Source of the DNA: Psychrobacter immobilis
GTDB lineage: Bacteria > Pseudomonadota > Gammaproteobacteria > Pseudomonadales > Moraxellaceae
DNA length: 64,000 nucleotides
Direction of reading: 5' to 3'
Assembly: GCF_904846235.1 (NCBI RefSeq)
Contig: NZ_CAJGZN010000002.1
Location: 124,001-188,000 of the forward strand
Shown: positions 54,314 to 62,845 of the stretch, piece after piece
How the letters are laid out: each line of letters begins with the position of its first letter
How positions within the stretch are numbered: position 1 is the stretch's first letter
Position numbers and translations under genes: made by a program
The notes under the pieces: model-generated
The model's input: the letters and a program-made list of their open reading frames with translations, nothing else
Told to the model about the DNA's origin: nothing
Database searches by the model: none

Positions 54314-56107
54314 CTATCGGCTATTTTTTAGTGCACTCGCCAGCTCAGTCAAGGTTACAAAGTTTCGACGAGTACCATCATTATCGCTACTCGGTCTATC
54401 TGCGATACTACTTTTTGCAAGTTTAGTGCTATCACTGTACTGCCAATTATTAATATAATCGCTTTGAGTCAAGTGTTGGCCAAATCCTGCTACTGCCATC
54501 GCAAACTGAGTATCGATACTGGCTTTGTTTAAAGCGTGGCTAGCTTTATTAATCGGTTGGCTAACGAGTTTAGAGCTACCACCTGTCGGTACTTTATAAC
54601 GAATCTTTAGATAGCCAAGCTCATTAGAGTTTTGTTTGTTATTCGAACTAATACTGGCATTGCTGTCAGCATAACGGCGATCGCTATATAACCCTTTTTG
54701 TCCTTTTGGTGTCACTTCAAACAAAGCGATAACCGCCTTACCTGCCCCAAGCTCACCTGCATCAACTTTGTCATTATTAAAGTCTTCTTCAGCCAGTACG
54801 CGATTTTCATAACCAATCAAGCGCCACTCGCTCACCACATCAGGATTAAACTCAACTTGGACTTTTACGTCTTTAGCGACGGTGTTAAATGTCGCGGCTA
54901 ACTCATCTCCAAAGACTTTTTTGGCTTCAGTTAGACTGTCAATATAGCTGTAATTACCATTGCCGTTGTCCGCCATCTGTTCCATCATGTGATCATTAAG
55001 GTTGCCGCGACCAAAGCCAACGGTAGATAAAGAGATACCGCGATCGCGATTGGCTTTGACCAAATCCAGCATCTCATCGACATCACTAATACCAACGTTA
55101 AAATCGCCATCCGTTAACATCATGATTCGATTGATACCGTTCTTTTTCAGTCCTTGCTCAGCTTGTCTGTAGGCCAATTTCAGAGCGTCTTCCCCATTGG
55201 TTGAGCCTGAGGCATTCAACCCCTCGATCGCAGCCAATATTTTTGCTTTTTGGTCACCATTGGTCGCAGGCAATGCCACACTAGTACTACCTGAATAGGT
55301 CACGATGCTGATACTGTCTTGGGCACGCATTTGCTCTGTCAACAGCTTAAGCGAAGACTGAGCCAATGGCAGCTTATCGCGTGACGACATAGAGCCTGAG
55401 ACATCTACTAAAAATACGAGATTGGCAGGTGGCATAGATTGCTTGTCTGTTTTTTGCGACCAGCTACTATCAACGGCTTTGATACCGACTTTGACGATTT
55501 TATTATCCTGATCTGCTCTATCCCAAGGTGAGTCTACTACCTCAGTTGACACAATAAACGGGGCACTACCTAAGCGTTTGCCATTATCAAATTGATAGTT
55601 AAAATAATTAATCAACTCCTCGACCCGTACGGCATTAACGGGTGGCAACTGACCCTCGTTTAAATAGCGGCGCACATTGGCGTAGCTGCCTGTATCGGTA
55701 TCGATAGACAAAGTGGATACCGCCATGTCCGTAGTTCGATGTACAGGATTGGCTGCGTTTTTTTGATAGTTGTCTTTTGCCTCTGGCGTGACTATGATGC
55801 TCGGTGATGGGCGTACGATACCTGTTTGCTCCGCAGAACGTATCATCATCTGTTGGCTGATGACTGATGGCTTAACACTGGGTGACGCCATGATAGACTC
55901 TGACACCGTTGCTGCATCTTGATTGACTGTGCTGCTTGTCTCAGCTGGTAGCGTTTTGCTCATTTGTGAAGGGCTACAGGCTGTCAATCCTAGACTGGCT
56001 ATAGCAGTAATCAACAGCACATTTCTAGTAGCGTTTTTCCCTAGGTGCTTACTTTCGTTTTTTAGCATTGTAGAGGCAGAAATTTTAGATAAAGGGTCAA
56101 ATGACAT
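54314..56107 (-). CDS. YfbK-like von Willebrand factor A lipoprotein
   Basis: 597 residues. A hydrophobic segment ending in the lipobox LTAC (Cys near 44) predicts a lipoprotein, with an unusually long ~28-residue polar leader; ATG 56068 (MLKNESKH) would give a normal-length signal. A vWA N-terminal domain follows (VSTLSIDTDTGSYANVRRYL, VRVEELINYFNYQF), then a vWA domain with MIDAS LVDVSGSMSSRDK and LTDGDFNVG, and a C-terminal DUF3520-type region. This matches YfbK proteins, whose function is poorly known. An AAGGAA ribosome site supports ATG 56107. It is divergent from parC. Confidence 0.88.
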   Translation of the reverse strand: MSFDPLSKISASTMLKNESKHLGKNATRNVLLITAIASLGLTACSPSQMSKTLPAETSSTVNQDAATVSESIMASPSVKPSVISQQMMIRSAEQTGIVRPSPSIIVTPEAKDNYQKNAANPVHRTTDMAVSTLSIDTDTGSYANVRRYLNEGQLPPVNAVRVEELINYFNYQFDNGKRLGSAPFIVSTEVVDSPWDRADQDNKIVKVGIKAVDSSWSQKTDKQSMPPANLVFLVDVSGSMSSRDKLPLAQSSLKLLTEQMRAQDSISIVTYSGSTSVALPATNGDQKAKILAAIEGLNASGSTNGEDALKLAYRQAEQGLKKNGINRIMMLTDGDFNVGISDVDEMLDLVKANRDRGISLSTVGFGRGNLNDHMMEQMADNGNGNYSYIDSLTEAKKVFGDELAATFNTVAKDVKVQVEFNPDVVSEWRLIGYENRVLAEEDFNNDKVDAGELGAGKAVIALFEVTPKGQKGLYSDRRYADSNASISSNNKQNSNELGYLKIRYKVPTGGSSKLVSQPINKASHALNKASIDTQFAMAVAGFGQHLTQSDYINNWQYSDSTKLAKSSIADRPSSDNDGTRRNFVTLTELASALKNSR

Positions 56108-56564
56108 AACAGAAATTCCTTATTGTAAAATAATTCAGTAGCGACTTGTCCGTGTCAATACATGGTTAATGCTATCTAAATAGGCAAATCAGCTGCCTTA
56201 TTTAGTCTATTAGCTGTCATACTTTCAGTTATTAATTTTGCATTAAAACTATCCTGTACCTACTTTTTATAGACTAATGACAGACAAAATATTCTAAATA
56301 AAAGCGATTAAATATTAAGACACTTATTAATCATATAAAAAACAAATATTAGATTTACTATACTTAATTTAATCTATAAAAGCTATGAATCACCACAGTA
56401 GAAAAAACTCCTATAAGCGCTTGTTTTAAGCACGTCACGAGATGTCGTATATTCTGACATACGTCTTTTTAATTAGTGCAATATCCTTTACGATAGCACT
56501 ATCCTATTTGTATGCTTGAACCAATTATCTATACCTATTAAAACTGATAAGTGAATCCTATTTT
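56108..56564. other. Divergent intergenic region upstream of parC
   Basis: 457 AT-rich bp between the vWA lipoprotein and parC. A weak dyad (ATGTC-N9-GACAT) sits near 56440-56458. No clear promoter pair or terminator was identified. Confidence 0.4.
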
Positions 56565-58871
56565 ATGTCTGATGTTATTGATCATACGATCGCCCCAACT
56601 ATTCCCAATGAGCCGATGGATACTCGTTCAGTCGCAGAGTTCACTGAGCAGGCCTATCTCAACTATGCCATGTACGTCATCATGGATCGGGCGCTACCAA
56701 ATATCGCCGATGGTCTGAAACCTGTCCAGCGTCGCATCGTCTATGCCATGAGCGAGCTTGGGCTAAAGTCCTCTGCCAAGGCGAAGAAATCCGCGCGTAC
56801 GGTCGGTGATGTATTGGGTAAATACCATCCGCATGGTGACAGCGCTTGTTATGAGGCAATGGTACTGATGGCTCAACCGTTCAGCTATCGCTATCCACTC
56901 ATCACTGGTCAAGGTAACTGGGGTAGCCCAGATGATCCGAAATCCTTTGCCGCGATGCGTTATACCGAAGCTAAAATGTCGGCTTATGCCAATACGTTGC
57001 TCGCAGAATTGGGACAAGGCACGGTCGATTGGCAAGATAACTTTGATGGCACTATGCAAGAACCAACGACCCTACCTGCCCGCCTGCCTAATATTTTATT
57101 GAACGGTACGACAGGTATCGCGGTTGGTATGGCAACCGATATTCCACCGCATAATCTTAATGAAGTGGTACGTGCGGCTATTCGATTGCTTAAAAACCCA
57201 GAGCTATCGGTTAAGCAGCTTACCCAATCGATACCTGCACCTGACCTACCGACACCAGCGGAAATCATCACTAGCAAAAAAGATTTGCAAGCGATGTATG
57301 AGACTGGACGCGGCAGTTATAAGATGCGTGCCACCTTTCATGTTGACCCTAAAGAAAAAAACCTCGTCATCATTGATGCGCTTCCTTACCAAGTGTCAGG
57401 CAACAAAATCCAAGAGCAAATAGCTAAGCTTATGACCGATAAAAAGCTGCCTTGGGTGACGGATATTCATGATGAATCAGATCACGAAAATGCCTGCCGT
57501 ATCGTCCTTGAGTTGCGCTCAACGCGAGTCGATGTCGATCGTGTCATGAGTCACCTGTTTGCCAGTACTGACCTAGAAAGCAATTACCGCGTCAATATGA
57601 ATATGATTGGCTTAAATGGTAAGCCGCAGGTGAAAAACTTAAAGGAAGTCTTGGAAGAATGGTTAATCTGTCGCCGCTCGGTGGTCACGCGACGCTTGCA
57701 ATATCGCCTAGATAAAATCGATAAACGCTTACATATCTTGGCGGGCTTACTGATTGCTTATCTGAATATTGATGAAGTGATTCGCACCATTCGTGAAGAG
57801 GATGATCCAAAAGCGACCTTGATGCAGGATTATGACCTGACTGACATTCAAGCCAATGCTATCTTGGATATTCGTTTGCGTCAGTTGGCAAAATTAGAAG
57901 AGATTGAGCTGCGCCGCGAGCAAGATGAACTTGCTGCCGAACGTGCCATCATTCAAGAATACTTAGACAATCCAGACAGTCTAACCAATCTGATGATCGA
58001 TGAGCTTACTGCCGATATGAAAGAACATGGCAATGAGCGTGTATCACCATTAGCAGAGCGTGAAGAAGCGCAAGCATTAAAAGAGTCAGACCTCGTACCA
58101 AGTGAGCCGGTCACTGCCATCTTATCGAAAGCGGGTTGGATTCGCGCAGCTAAAGGCCATGATGTCGATGCCGCTGGTATGAGTTACCGCTCAGGTGACA
58201 GCTATCAAGCGCACGTGCGCGGTAAATCAAACGAAAGGATTTACGTACTCGATAGTACGGGACGCAGCTATAGTATCGATGCGCACAACTTAGCGTCTGC
58301 GCGTGGTCAAGGTGATCCATTGACCAGTGTATTAAAGCCGCCAGCAGGCGCTAGCTTTGAGCAGCTACTAACGGGTGATAACGAGCAACGCATTATCCTT
58401 GCCAGCTCAGCAGGTTATGGTTTTATCAATACCATTGGTAATCTCGATAGCAACCAAAAAGCTGGTAAAAACGTTATTAACTTAGCAACTGATAGTCGCT
58501 TGCTCCCTGTTGCACGTATCGACGTACCAGTAGAGACGGCCGCCAATGCCGAAGGTGAAAATAGCAATATACGCGTGACACCTGATCATGTTGCCGTTGC
58601 AACCAATGCAGGGTATCTACTGATATTTGCCCTCGATGATTTGCCTGAACAAGCTCGCGGTAAAGGGAACAAACTTATTAAACTGAAAGATGGCGAAGAG
58701 GTACTTGCTATCACACCACTTAGTCAGCAAGACAGTCTTGTCATCACTGCTGGCAAACGCCATGTGACACTCAAGCCAAATGATTTGGCTAACTATACGG
58801 GTGTTCGTGGTAATCGTGGTGGGCAGCTGCCAAGAGGCTTTCAGAATGTGACGAGTGTTGAGATTGGGTAG
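56565..58871 (+). CDS. parC: DNA topoisomerase IV subunit A
   Basis: 768-residue type IIA topoisomerase subunit that, with ParE, decatenates daughter chromosomes. The catalytic Tyr is Y133 in [10 protein letters not shown]. The quinolone-determining segment [15 protein letters not shown] keeps Ser93 and Glu97, equivalent to wild-type S80 and E84 of E. coli ParC. The winged-helix, tower and coiled-coil parts are complete. The C-terminal domain keeps several DNA-wrapping blades (GSSYQ/RGQGDPL-like, [23 protein letters not shown]). parE is not in the window. It is probably monocistronic. Confidence 0.97.
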   Translation: MSDVIDHTIAPTIPNEPMDTRSVAEFTEQAYLNYAMYVIMDRALPNIADGLKPVQRRIVYAMSELGLKSSAKAKKSARTVGDVLGKYHPHGDSACYEAMVLMAQPFSYRYPLITGQGNWGSPDDPKSFAAMRYTEAKMSAYANTLLAELGQGTVDWQDNFDGTMQEPTTLPARLPNILLNGTTGIAVGMATDIPPHNLNEVVRAAIRLLKNPELSVKQLTQSIPAPDLPTPAEIITSKKDLQAMYETGRGSYKMRATFHVDPKEKNLVIIDALPYQVSGNKIQEQIAKLMTDKKLPWVTDIHDESDHENACRIVLELRSTRVDVDRVMSHLFASTDLESNYRVNMNMIGLNGKPQVKNLKEVLEEWLICRRSVVTRRLQYRLDKIDKRLHILAGLLIAYLNIDEVIRTIREEDDPKATLMQDYDLTDIQANAILDIRLRQLAKLEEIELRREQDELAAERAIIQEYLDNPDSLTNLMIDELTADMKEHGNERVSPLAEREEAQALKESDLVPSEPVTAILSKAGWIRAAKGHDVDAAGMSYRSGDSYQAHVRGKSNERIYVLDSTGRSYSIDAHNLASARGQGDPLTSVLKPPAGASFEQLLTGDNEQRIILASSAGYGFINTIGNLDSNQKAGKNVINLATDSRLLPVARIDVPVETAANAEGENSNIRVTPDHVAVATNAGYLLIFALDDLPEQARGKGNKLIKLKDGEEVLAITPLSQQDSLVITAGKRHVTLKPNDLANYTGVRGNRGGQLPRGFQNVTSVEIG

Positions 58872-58954
58872 TTTTGGTTTAATTATTTGAATTTTGAGGG
58901 CTAGGTCGAAAGCCTAGCATCGCGCTATCCATCACTGTACTGGAGTTTTATAAT

Positions 58955-59467
58955 ATGCAGCTACTCTCAATTATATCTATAATCATTTCAGTAATCAGTG
59001 TATTCATCACCGGGCTCATTTATATGAATGCGAAAGAGTCTGTTAAAAATACTAAGGCTGCACTTAACTATACTAAAGAGACTCTCAAACAGTCACAAGA
59101 CAAGTATCTTTACGAATTAAGACTCAACGCTCTGAAAGCTACTAAAGAAGTAGAAATGATTTGGCAGTCTGCCATTAGTGATGTTTATCATGAGAAAGAA
59201 CGCATCAGGAAATTTGAAGGAGAACTCAATTTAACTATTAAAAAAATGTTTGATGGTTATGAGTTAGGACTGTTAAAACCAAGTCTAGAAAATATCAGTA
59301 AAATGAGGAATAAGCTATCAGAAGAATTTGATTCTACAACAGAAGGTGAAGCAAAATTGGCAATAAGAGAGATGGAAATAGTAAAAATCAGCTTAAGACA
59401 AACCCAAGAAGAATCTGTAAGAAAATTTGAATTGCTTTACAATAAATTGAAAGAAAATCAGCGGTAG
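58955..59467 (+). CDS. Unknown coiled-coil protein with N-terminal membrane anchor
   Basis: 170 residues. One N-terminal hydrophobic segment (LSIISIIISVISVFITGLIY) is followed by a long helical, charged region rich in K, E, N and S with heptad-like spacing (NTKAALNYTKETLKQSQDKY, LKATKEVEMIWQSA, to LRQTQEESVRKFELLYNKL). This predicts a membrane-tethered cytoplasmic or periplasmic coiled coil. No family is recognised. A TGGAG ribosome site precedes the ATG, and a terminator follows at 59611. Composition is more AT-rich than parC. Confidence 0.65.
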   Translation: MQLLSIISIIISVISVFITGLIYMNAKESVKNTKAALNYTKETLKQSQDKYLYELRLNALKATKEVEMIWQSAISDVYHEKERIRKFEGELNLTIKKMFDGYELGLLKPSLENISKMRNKLSEEFDSTTEGEAKLAIREMEIVKISLRQTQEESVRKFELLYNKLKENQR

Positions 59468-59610
59468 GTTGGTCTTTTAGCCCATCGAATTATTGAAATA
59501 CAAAAATCTATTTTGTGATATAGGGCAAGCAACATGCGTTCCATGCATCTATAAGAATGGTAATACTCGAAAAAGTACATAGTCCAATCACTCAGCAAAT
59601 GATACATATC

Positions 59611-59646
59611 AAAAAGCCGCCCATAAACAGTATAGGCGGCTTTTTT
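59611..59646. terminator. Terminator T1 (AAAAAGCCGCC / GGCGGCTTTTTT)
   Basis: Perfect 11-bp stem with A and T runs. It serves the unknown coiled-coil gene and BLUF copy 1. Related hairpins recur downstream of BLUF copy 3 (61000), partially after copy 2, and at 61948. Confidence 0.92.
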
Positions 59647-59671
59647 ACGCTAATCAGAATCAAGAACTTAT

Positions 59672-60151
59672 TTAAGACATATTGGATTCGGTATCTTCAA
59701 AGATCGTTTTTAGGAAGCTTGTAATCTGAGTACTTTTCATTAGATAAGGATTAAAGTCAGCACCTGCTGAGAAACTTTTTAGGGTATATGCTTCGTCTTC
59801 TGCACTTGATGTTAAATATTTTATTAAAAACCCATCCCACCTACGTTCTTCTATTTCCTCAATCTCACTGTGGTGGGGTACTAGGTAAGAGTACTCACTG
59901 ATTAATTTTACTAGTATTTCATTGATAAGAGGTCTTGGACCTTCAATATTTTGAATAAAGTAATTGTCATTCACGACAAGCGCTGAGGTTACACCAATTT
60001 TTTCATTATTCCTTCGCCATTGCTCAAGCAGACGAGCCAACCCTATCCCATTATTACTGTCACTATTTTTGCCAATATACGTTAGGCTGAGAATGATATG
60101 CTCGCCATGTCTTTTTCTATTTTCTAAAGGTTGGCTGGTAGTGATACGCAT
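59672..60151 (-). CDS. BLUF-domain protein, copy 1 (flavin residues present)
   Basis: 159 residues with a BLUF domain at about 15-110 and a C-terminal helix pair (ADFNPYLMKSTQITSFLKTI), similar in layout to Acinetobacter BlsA. BLUF proteins bind FAD and sense blue light, and short ones act through partner proteins. The key residues appear to be conserved: Y25 (LTYIGK), N48-N49 (RRNNEKIGVTSAL) and Q67 (YFIQNIEG). The usual Trp/Met near the end of the domain reads GFLIKYL. An AAGG ribosome site lies before the ATG. It is the last of three tandem paralogues on the minus strand. Family is inferred by motif; light-sensing is not proven. Confidence 0.82.
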   Translation of the reverse strand: MRITTSQPLENRKRHGEHIILSLTYIGKNSDSNNGIGLARLLEQWRRNNEKIGVTSALVVNDNYFIQNIEGPRPLINEILVKLISEYSYLVPHHSEIEEIEERRWDGFLIKYLTSSAEDEAYTLKSFSAGADFNPYLMKSTQITSFLKTIFEDTESNMS

Positions 60152-60191
60152 AAGAAACCTTATTTATAAAAAATTATCTAAATCAAAAGAC

Positions 60192-60197
60192 ACTTTA
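60192..60197 (-). promoter_or_regulatory. Half-site of the BLUF palindrome upstream of copy 1
   Basis: ACTTTA occurs at the same relative place as the full palindromes of copies 2 and 3. The right half is replaced by ACGGCTTTTTT, a remnant of copy 2's terminator. Copies 1 and 2 lie only ~107 bp apart here. Confidence 0.4.
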
Positions 60198-60258
60198 TAG
60201 ACGGCTTTTTTACGCCAATTAAAATAGATGACTCTTATGATATGTAAATGCTACTCAT

Positions 60259-60738
60259 CTAAAACCTATCGGATTCAGTACCTTCAAATATCGCTGTCAG
60301 AAAATTTTCAATCTGAGTACTTTTCATTAGGTAAGGATTGAAGTCAAAACCTGCTGAGAAACTTTTTAAGGCATACTCCTCATCTTCGACACTTTCCGTC
60401 AGGTGTTTGGTTACGAATCCATCCCACCGAAGCGCTTCTATCTCTTCCACCTTGACAACATTAGGAACAATCTTGAAATGCTCATCAATTATCTTCGCTA
60501 GAGCAGCGTTGACCGCCGGTCTTGAGCCTTGAATGTTTTGAACAAAGTAACCGTCATTGATCACAAGTGCTGCAACTAGCCCACTTTCCTCAAAGTATCT
60601 TCGCCACTGTTCAAGAGCACGAGTCAACTCTATACCTGTTTTCATTTCGATGTTTTTACCGATATACGTTAGGCCAATCAGCAGATGCTCGCCATGTCTT
60701 TTCCTATTTTCTGACGTTTGATTGGTCGTTATATACAT
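60259..60738 (-). CDS. BLUF-like protein, copy 2 (asparagine pair lost)
   Basis: 159 residues aligning without gaps to copies 1 and 3. It keeps Y25 (LTYIGK) and Q67 (YFVQNIQG), but the Asn pair that contacts flavin in BLUF domains is Y48-F49 (WRRYFEESGLVAAL). The C-terminal FDFNPYLMKSTQIENFLTAI is shared. An open-frame start exists at 60750; I chose ATG 60738 by alignment with the other copies. It may bind a different flavin state, another ligand or none; this is inference. A full ACTTTA-N3-TAAAGT palindrome lies 42 bp upstream. Confidence 0.78.
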   Translation of the reverse strand: MYITTNQTSENRKRHGEHLLIGLTYIGKNIEMKTGIELTRALEQWRRYFEESGLVAALVINDGYFVQNIQGSRPAVNAALAKIIDEHFKIVPNVVKVEEIEALRWDGFVTKHLTESVEDEEYALKSFSAGFDFNPYLMKSTQIENFLTAIFEGTESDRF

Positions 60739-60779
60739 AAGAAAATCCATTTATATAATAGGTATATAAATTAATATAC

Positions 60780-60794
60780 ACTTTATCATAAAGT
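60780..60794. promoter_or_regulatory. Palindrome ACTTTA-N3-TAAAGT upstream of BLUF copy 2
   Basis: Perfect 6-bp arms with a TCA spacer, flanked by TATA. It is shared with copy 3 and half-preserved at copy 1. Likely operator or promoter core; the regulator is unknown. Confidence 0.6.
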
Positions 60795-60797
60795 ATA

Positions 60798-60999
60798 ATC
60801 AATAAAACTCTTGGGAATTGATCAGCTTCTTATCATCCATACCTTAAAATAACATGACAAAAACAGGTATCACTAAGGCATTTCTAGTAGTTAAATCCTG
60901 CAAGAGTCAGGTATGAATAGTCACCTATGAACATCCGCCAATATTCTGTCCAATTGCTAAGAAAACATCCTGTACCGATACTGCTAACTTGCCTTCAAC
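60798..60999. other. Gap between BLUF copies 2 and 3
   Basis: Part of a 372-bp noncoding gap (60739-61110) with the palindrome at one end and a terminator-like hairpin at 61000-61035 at the other. No gene was recognised between them. Confidence 0.4.
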
Positions 61000-61035
61000 A
61001 AAAAGCCGCCTATACAAACGTATGAACGGCTTTTC
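61000..61035 (-). terminator. Terminator T3 after BLUF copy 3
   Basis: AAAAGCCG / CGGCTTTT stem with an inner ATAC/GTAT pairing. It is a diverged relative of T1, placed 76 bp after copy 3. Confidence 0.75.
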
Positions 61036-61110
61036 TATTCTAGCTAGGGCAAGTCCTACTAACAACTCTAAGAGGCAAATATTTAAGAAATAAATGCTAT
61101 TCATTTAAAA

Positions 61111-61584
61111 TTAATTAGATTCAGCATTTTCAAAAACCGCCTTCAAGAAGCTTTCAATCTGAGAGCTTTTCATTAAATAAGGATTGTAGTCAGAGCCTGC
61201 TGAAAAGTTCTTTAGGGCATGCTCTTCATCTTCAACGCTTGAGGTTAGATGTTTAACTAAAAACCCTTTCCATTGACGCGTTTCGATTTCCTCTATATTC
61301 ACAATATTAGGGACAATAGTTGAATGCTCGTCAAGTATCTTTTCCAAGGCAGTATTGATAGCAGGTCTTGTCCCTTGGAAACTTTGAACGAAATAACCTT
61401 CGCTAATGACTAAAGCTGAAACGATATCGTTTTCTTCAAAATATCTGCGCCAGTACTCAAGTGCGCGAGTCAGCTCAATCCCCGAATCTAGATCGACATT
61501 TTTGGCGATATATGTCATGTGGATAAGAATATGTTCGCCATGCCTTTTTCTATCTTCTGAAGGTTGGCTTGCCGTTATGTTCAT
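61111..61584 (-). CDS. BLUF-like protein, copy 3 (asparagine pair lost)
   Basis: 157 residues, gap-free alignment with copies 1 and 2 through most of the domain. Y25 (MTYIAK) and Q67 (YFVQSFQG) are kept; the Asn pair is again Y48-F49 (WRRYFEENDIVSAL). Copies 2 and 3 therefore share the altered pocket and are more alike to each other than to copy 1. C-terminal helices are preserved (SDYNPYLMKSSQIESFLKAV). AAGG precedes the ATG, and a perfect extended palindrome lies 41 bp upstream. It is the first gene of the triplet in transcription order, with a terminator after it. Confidence 0.78.
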   Translation of the reverse strand: MNITASQPSEDRKRHGEHILIHMTYIAKNVDLDSGIELTRALEYWRRYFEENDIVSALVISEGYFVQSFQGTRPAINTALEKILDEHSTIVPNIVNIEEIETRQWKGFLVKHLTSSVEDEEHALKNFSAGSDYNPYLMKSSQIESFLKAVFENAESN

Positions 61585-61622
61585 AAGAAACCTTATTTAT
61601 AAAAAATTCATTCAAATCAAGG

Positions 61623-61643
61623 TATACTTTAAGATAAAGTATA
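61623..61643. promoter_or_regulatory. Extended palindrome upstream of BLUF copy 3
   Basis: Perfect 9-bp arms TATACTTTA / TAAAGTATA with an AGA spacer. The core is identical to the site ahead of copy 2. Downstream DNA up to the ATG is nearly identical to that before copy 1, so promoter plus gene were duplicated together. Confidence 0.65.
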
Positions 61644-61947
61644 ATTAATAACGTTTTTTACCATTTGCTATGATTTTTTTAGATTTATAACATAGAAGTT
61701 TCAATGATATAGCATACCGATATCCATAGTAGTAAAATTATACTACAAAGTTGTCACGTTCAGTATCTTGGCATTATTCCAATAGTTAACAAGCCTAATC
61801 TATATTTTCCTATAGCCCTACCTTAATGCCCTTATATGACTGAGCCACGTTTACTGATTAACTAAATATTATAAACATCAATCAGATTCTTTAATGTCTA
61901 TTAAGCTAGCCCGTTTATAGGTATATGAAACATAACCTACCCTCAAT
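61644..61947. other. AT-rich intergenic region before the PEBP-like gene
   Basis: Noncoding and very AT-rich, with stops in all frames. It lies upstream of BLUF copy 3 and downstream of the PEBP-like gene. Apart from the hairpin at 61948-61994 nothing was recognised. Confidence 0.4.
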
Positions 61948-61994
61948 AAAAAGCCGTCTATGCTATGTATAAACAGTTTGGTATAGACAGCTTT
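61948..61994 (-). terminator. Diverged terminator T4
   Basis: AAGCCGTCTAT / ATAGACAGCTT stem with one mismatch and a large loop. It resembles T1 and T3 and lies 46 bp after the PEBP-like gene on the minus strand. The A run on the plus side gives T on the minus side. Confidence 0.6.
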
Positions 61995-62039
61995 GTTGTT
62001 GCATACTAATTGTTGTATATTGATTGAATAGCTAACGTA

Positions 62040-62546
62040 TCAATACCGACCCATCTCAACGGTTGTTTCAGCAAGTACCGAATCGCCCTGCCATGCTTGT
62101 ACATCTACCGTATACAGATGGTTTTTGCCGCCAGAGCAAGGTGGCTTATATGCACCGCCGGCCTCGCCTTTGCGATTGCGGTATTCTGCGACCATCTCAA
62201 TACCTACTGGTACTTCGTAAGTATGACCAAATACTCGTGGCACTTCTGCGCTCGTAGCACCCTCTGGTAGTGCGAACTCCACGATACCATGGCCACCATG
62301 CTGCATACGCTTGTTGCTTACATCGTTATAGACGAATACCAAGCTTTCCGCGCCTGTAGGAATGTTTGAGACAGTCATGCTAGGCGTGGCTGGACTTTTG
62401 CCATCATAATTTAGACATTGCTGACCTTCAGGTACTTTTTTGCCATCCCAAGCAGCATCATTAAATTCAACATCCATTGCAAAAGCATTGGCAGATAAAG
62501 CCAAGGTCGCCAAAACTGTAACCGTTTTTAAGATGAAAAAGTTCAT
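62040..62546 (-). CDS. Secreted PEBP-like (YbhB/YbcL-related) protein
   Basis: 168 residues. Signal peptide ~1-23 (ILKTVTVLATLALSANAFA). The mature part has the PEBP order: VEFNDAAWDGKKVPEGQQC, YDGKSPATPSMTVSNIPTGA, SLVFVYNDVSN (the DPDAP ligand motif is not conserved), HGGHGIVEFALPEG, and PPCSGGKNHLYTVDVQAW in place of GPHRYxF. The fold is likely; ligand binding may differ. The frame extends to 62573, but AAAGGA before ATG 62546 marks the start. Placement is periplasmic or secreted. Confidence 0.65.
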   Translation of the reverse strand: MNFFILKTVTVLATLALSANAFAMDVEFNDAAWDGKKVPEGQQCLNYDGKSPATPSMTVSNIPTGAESLVFVYNDVSNKRMQHGGHGIVEFALPEGATSAEVPRVFGHTYEVPVGIEMVAEYRNRKGEAGGAYKPPCSGGKNHLYTVDVQAWQGDSVLAETTVEMGRY

Positions 62547-62845
62547 ACTTGTTCCTTTAGGTAACTGATGCATTAATAACGATAGTCCATCTTATTTCGT
62601 AGATTAGTTTTGATAATTGAATATAACTTTATAATAAATAAACACGGTTAAGTTAATCATATCGTTTAGCATTTTTGTTAATCCTTTGGGCAAGTGATGA
62701 GCGGTTCTACAGGCTACATGTAAATACTGTCTCAATAAGCATGCTTGCAGTATCATAGGTTACTCGATAGGTATTTATCTGATTGGGTATGTTGTAGTAG
62801 TATCTGAATCATTGTATCTACACGACTTAGAATAATAGGATCATC
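62547..62845. other. Divergent intergenic region
   Basis: 299 AT-rich bp between the PEBP-like gene and the HAD gene. Promoters for both should lie here; none is clear. Confidence 0.4.

Noticed and set aside
54169-54426. 85-codon plus-strand frame near the vWA lipoprotein end
   Set aside because: Overlaps the C-terminal coding part of a supported gene and has no independent signals.
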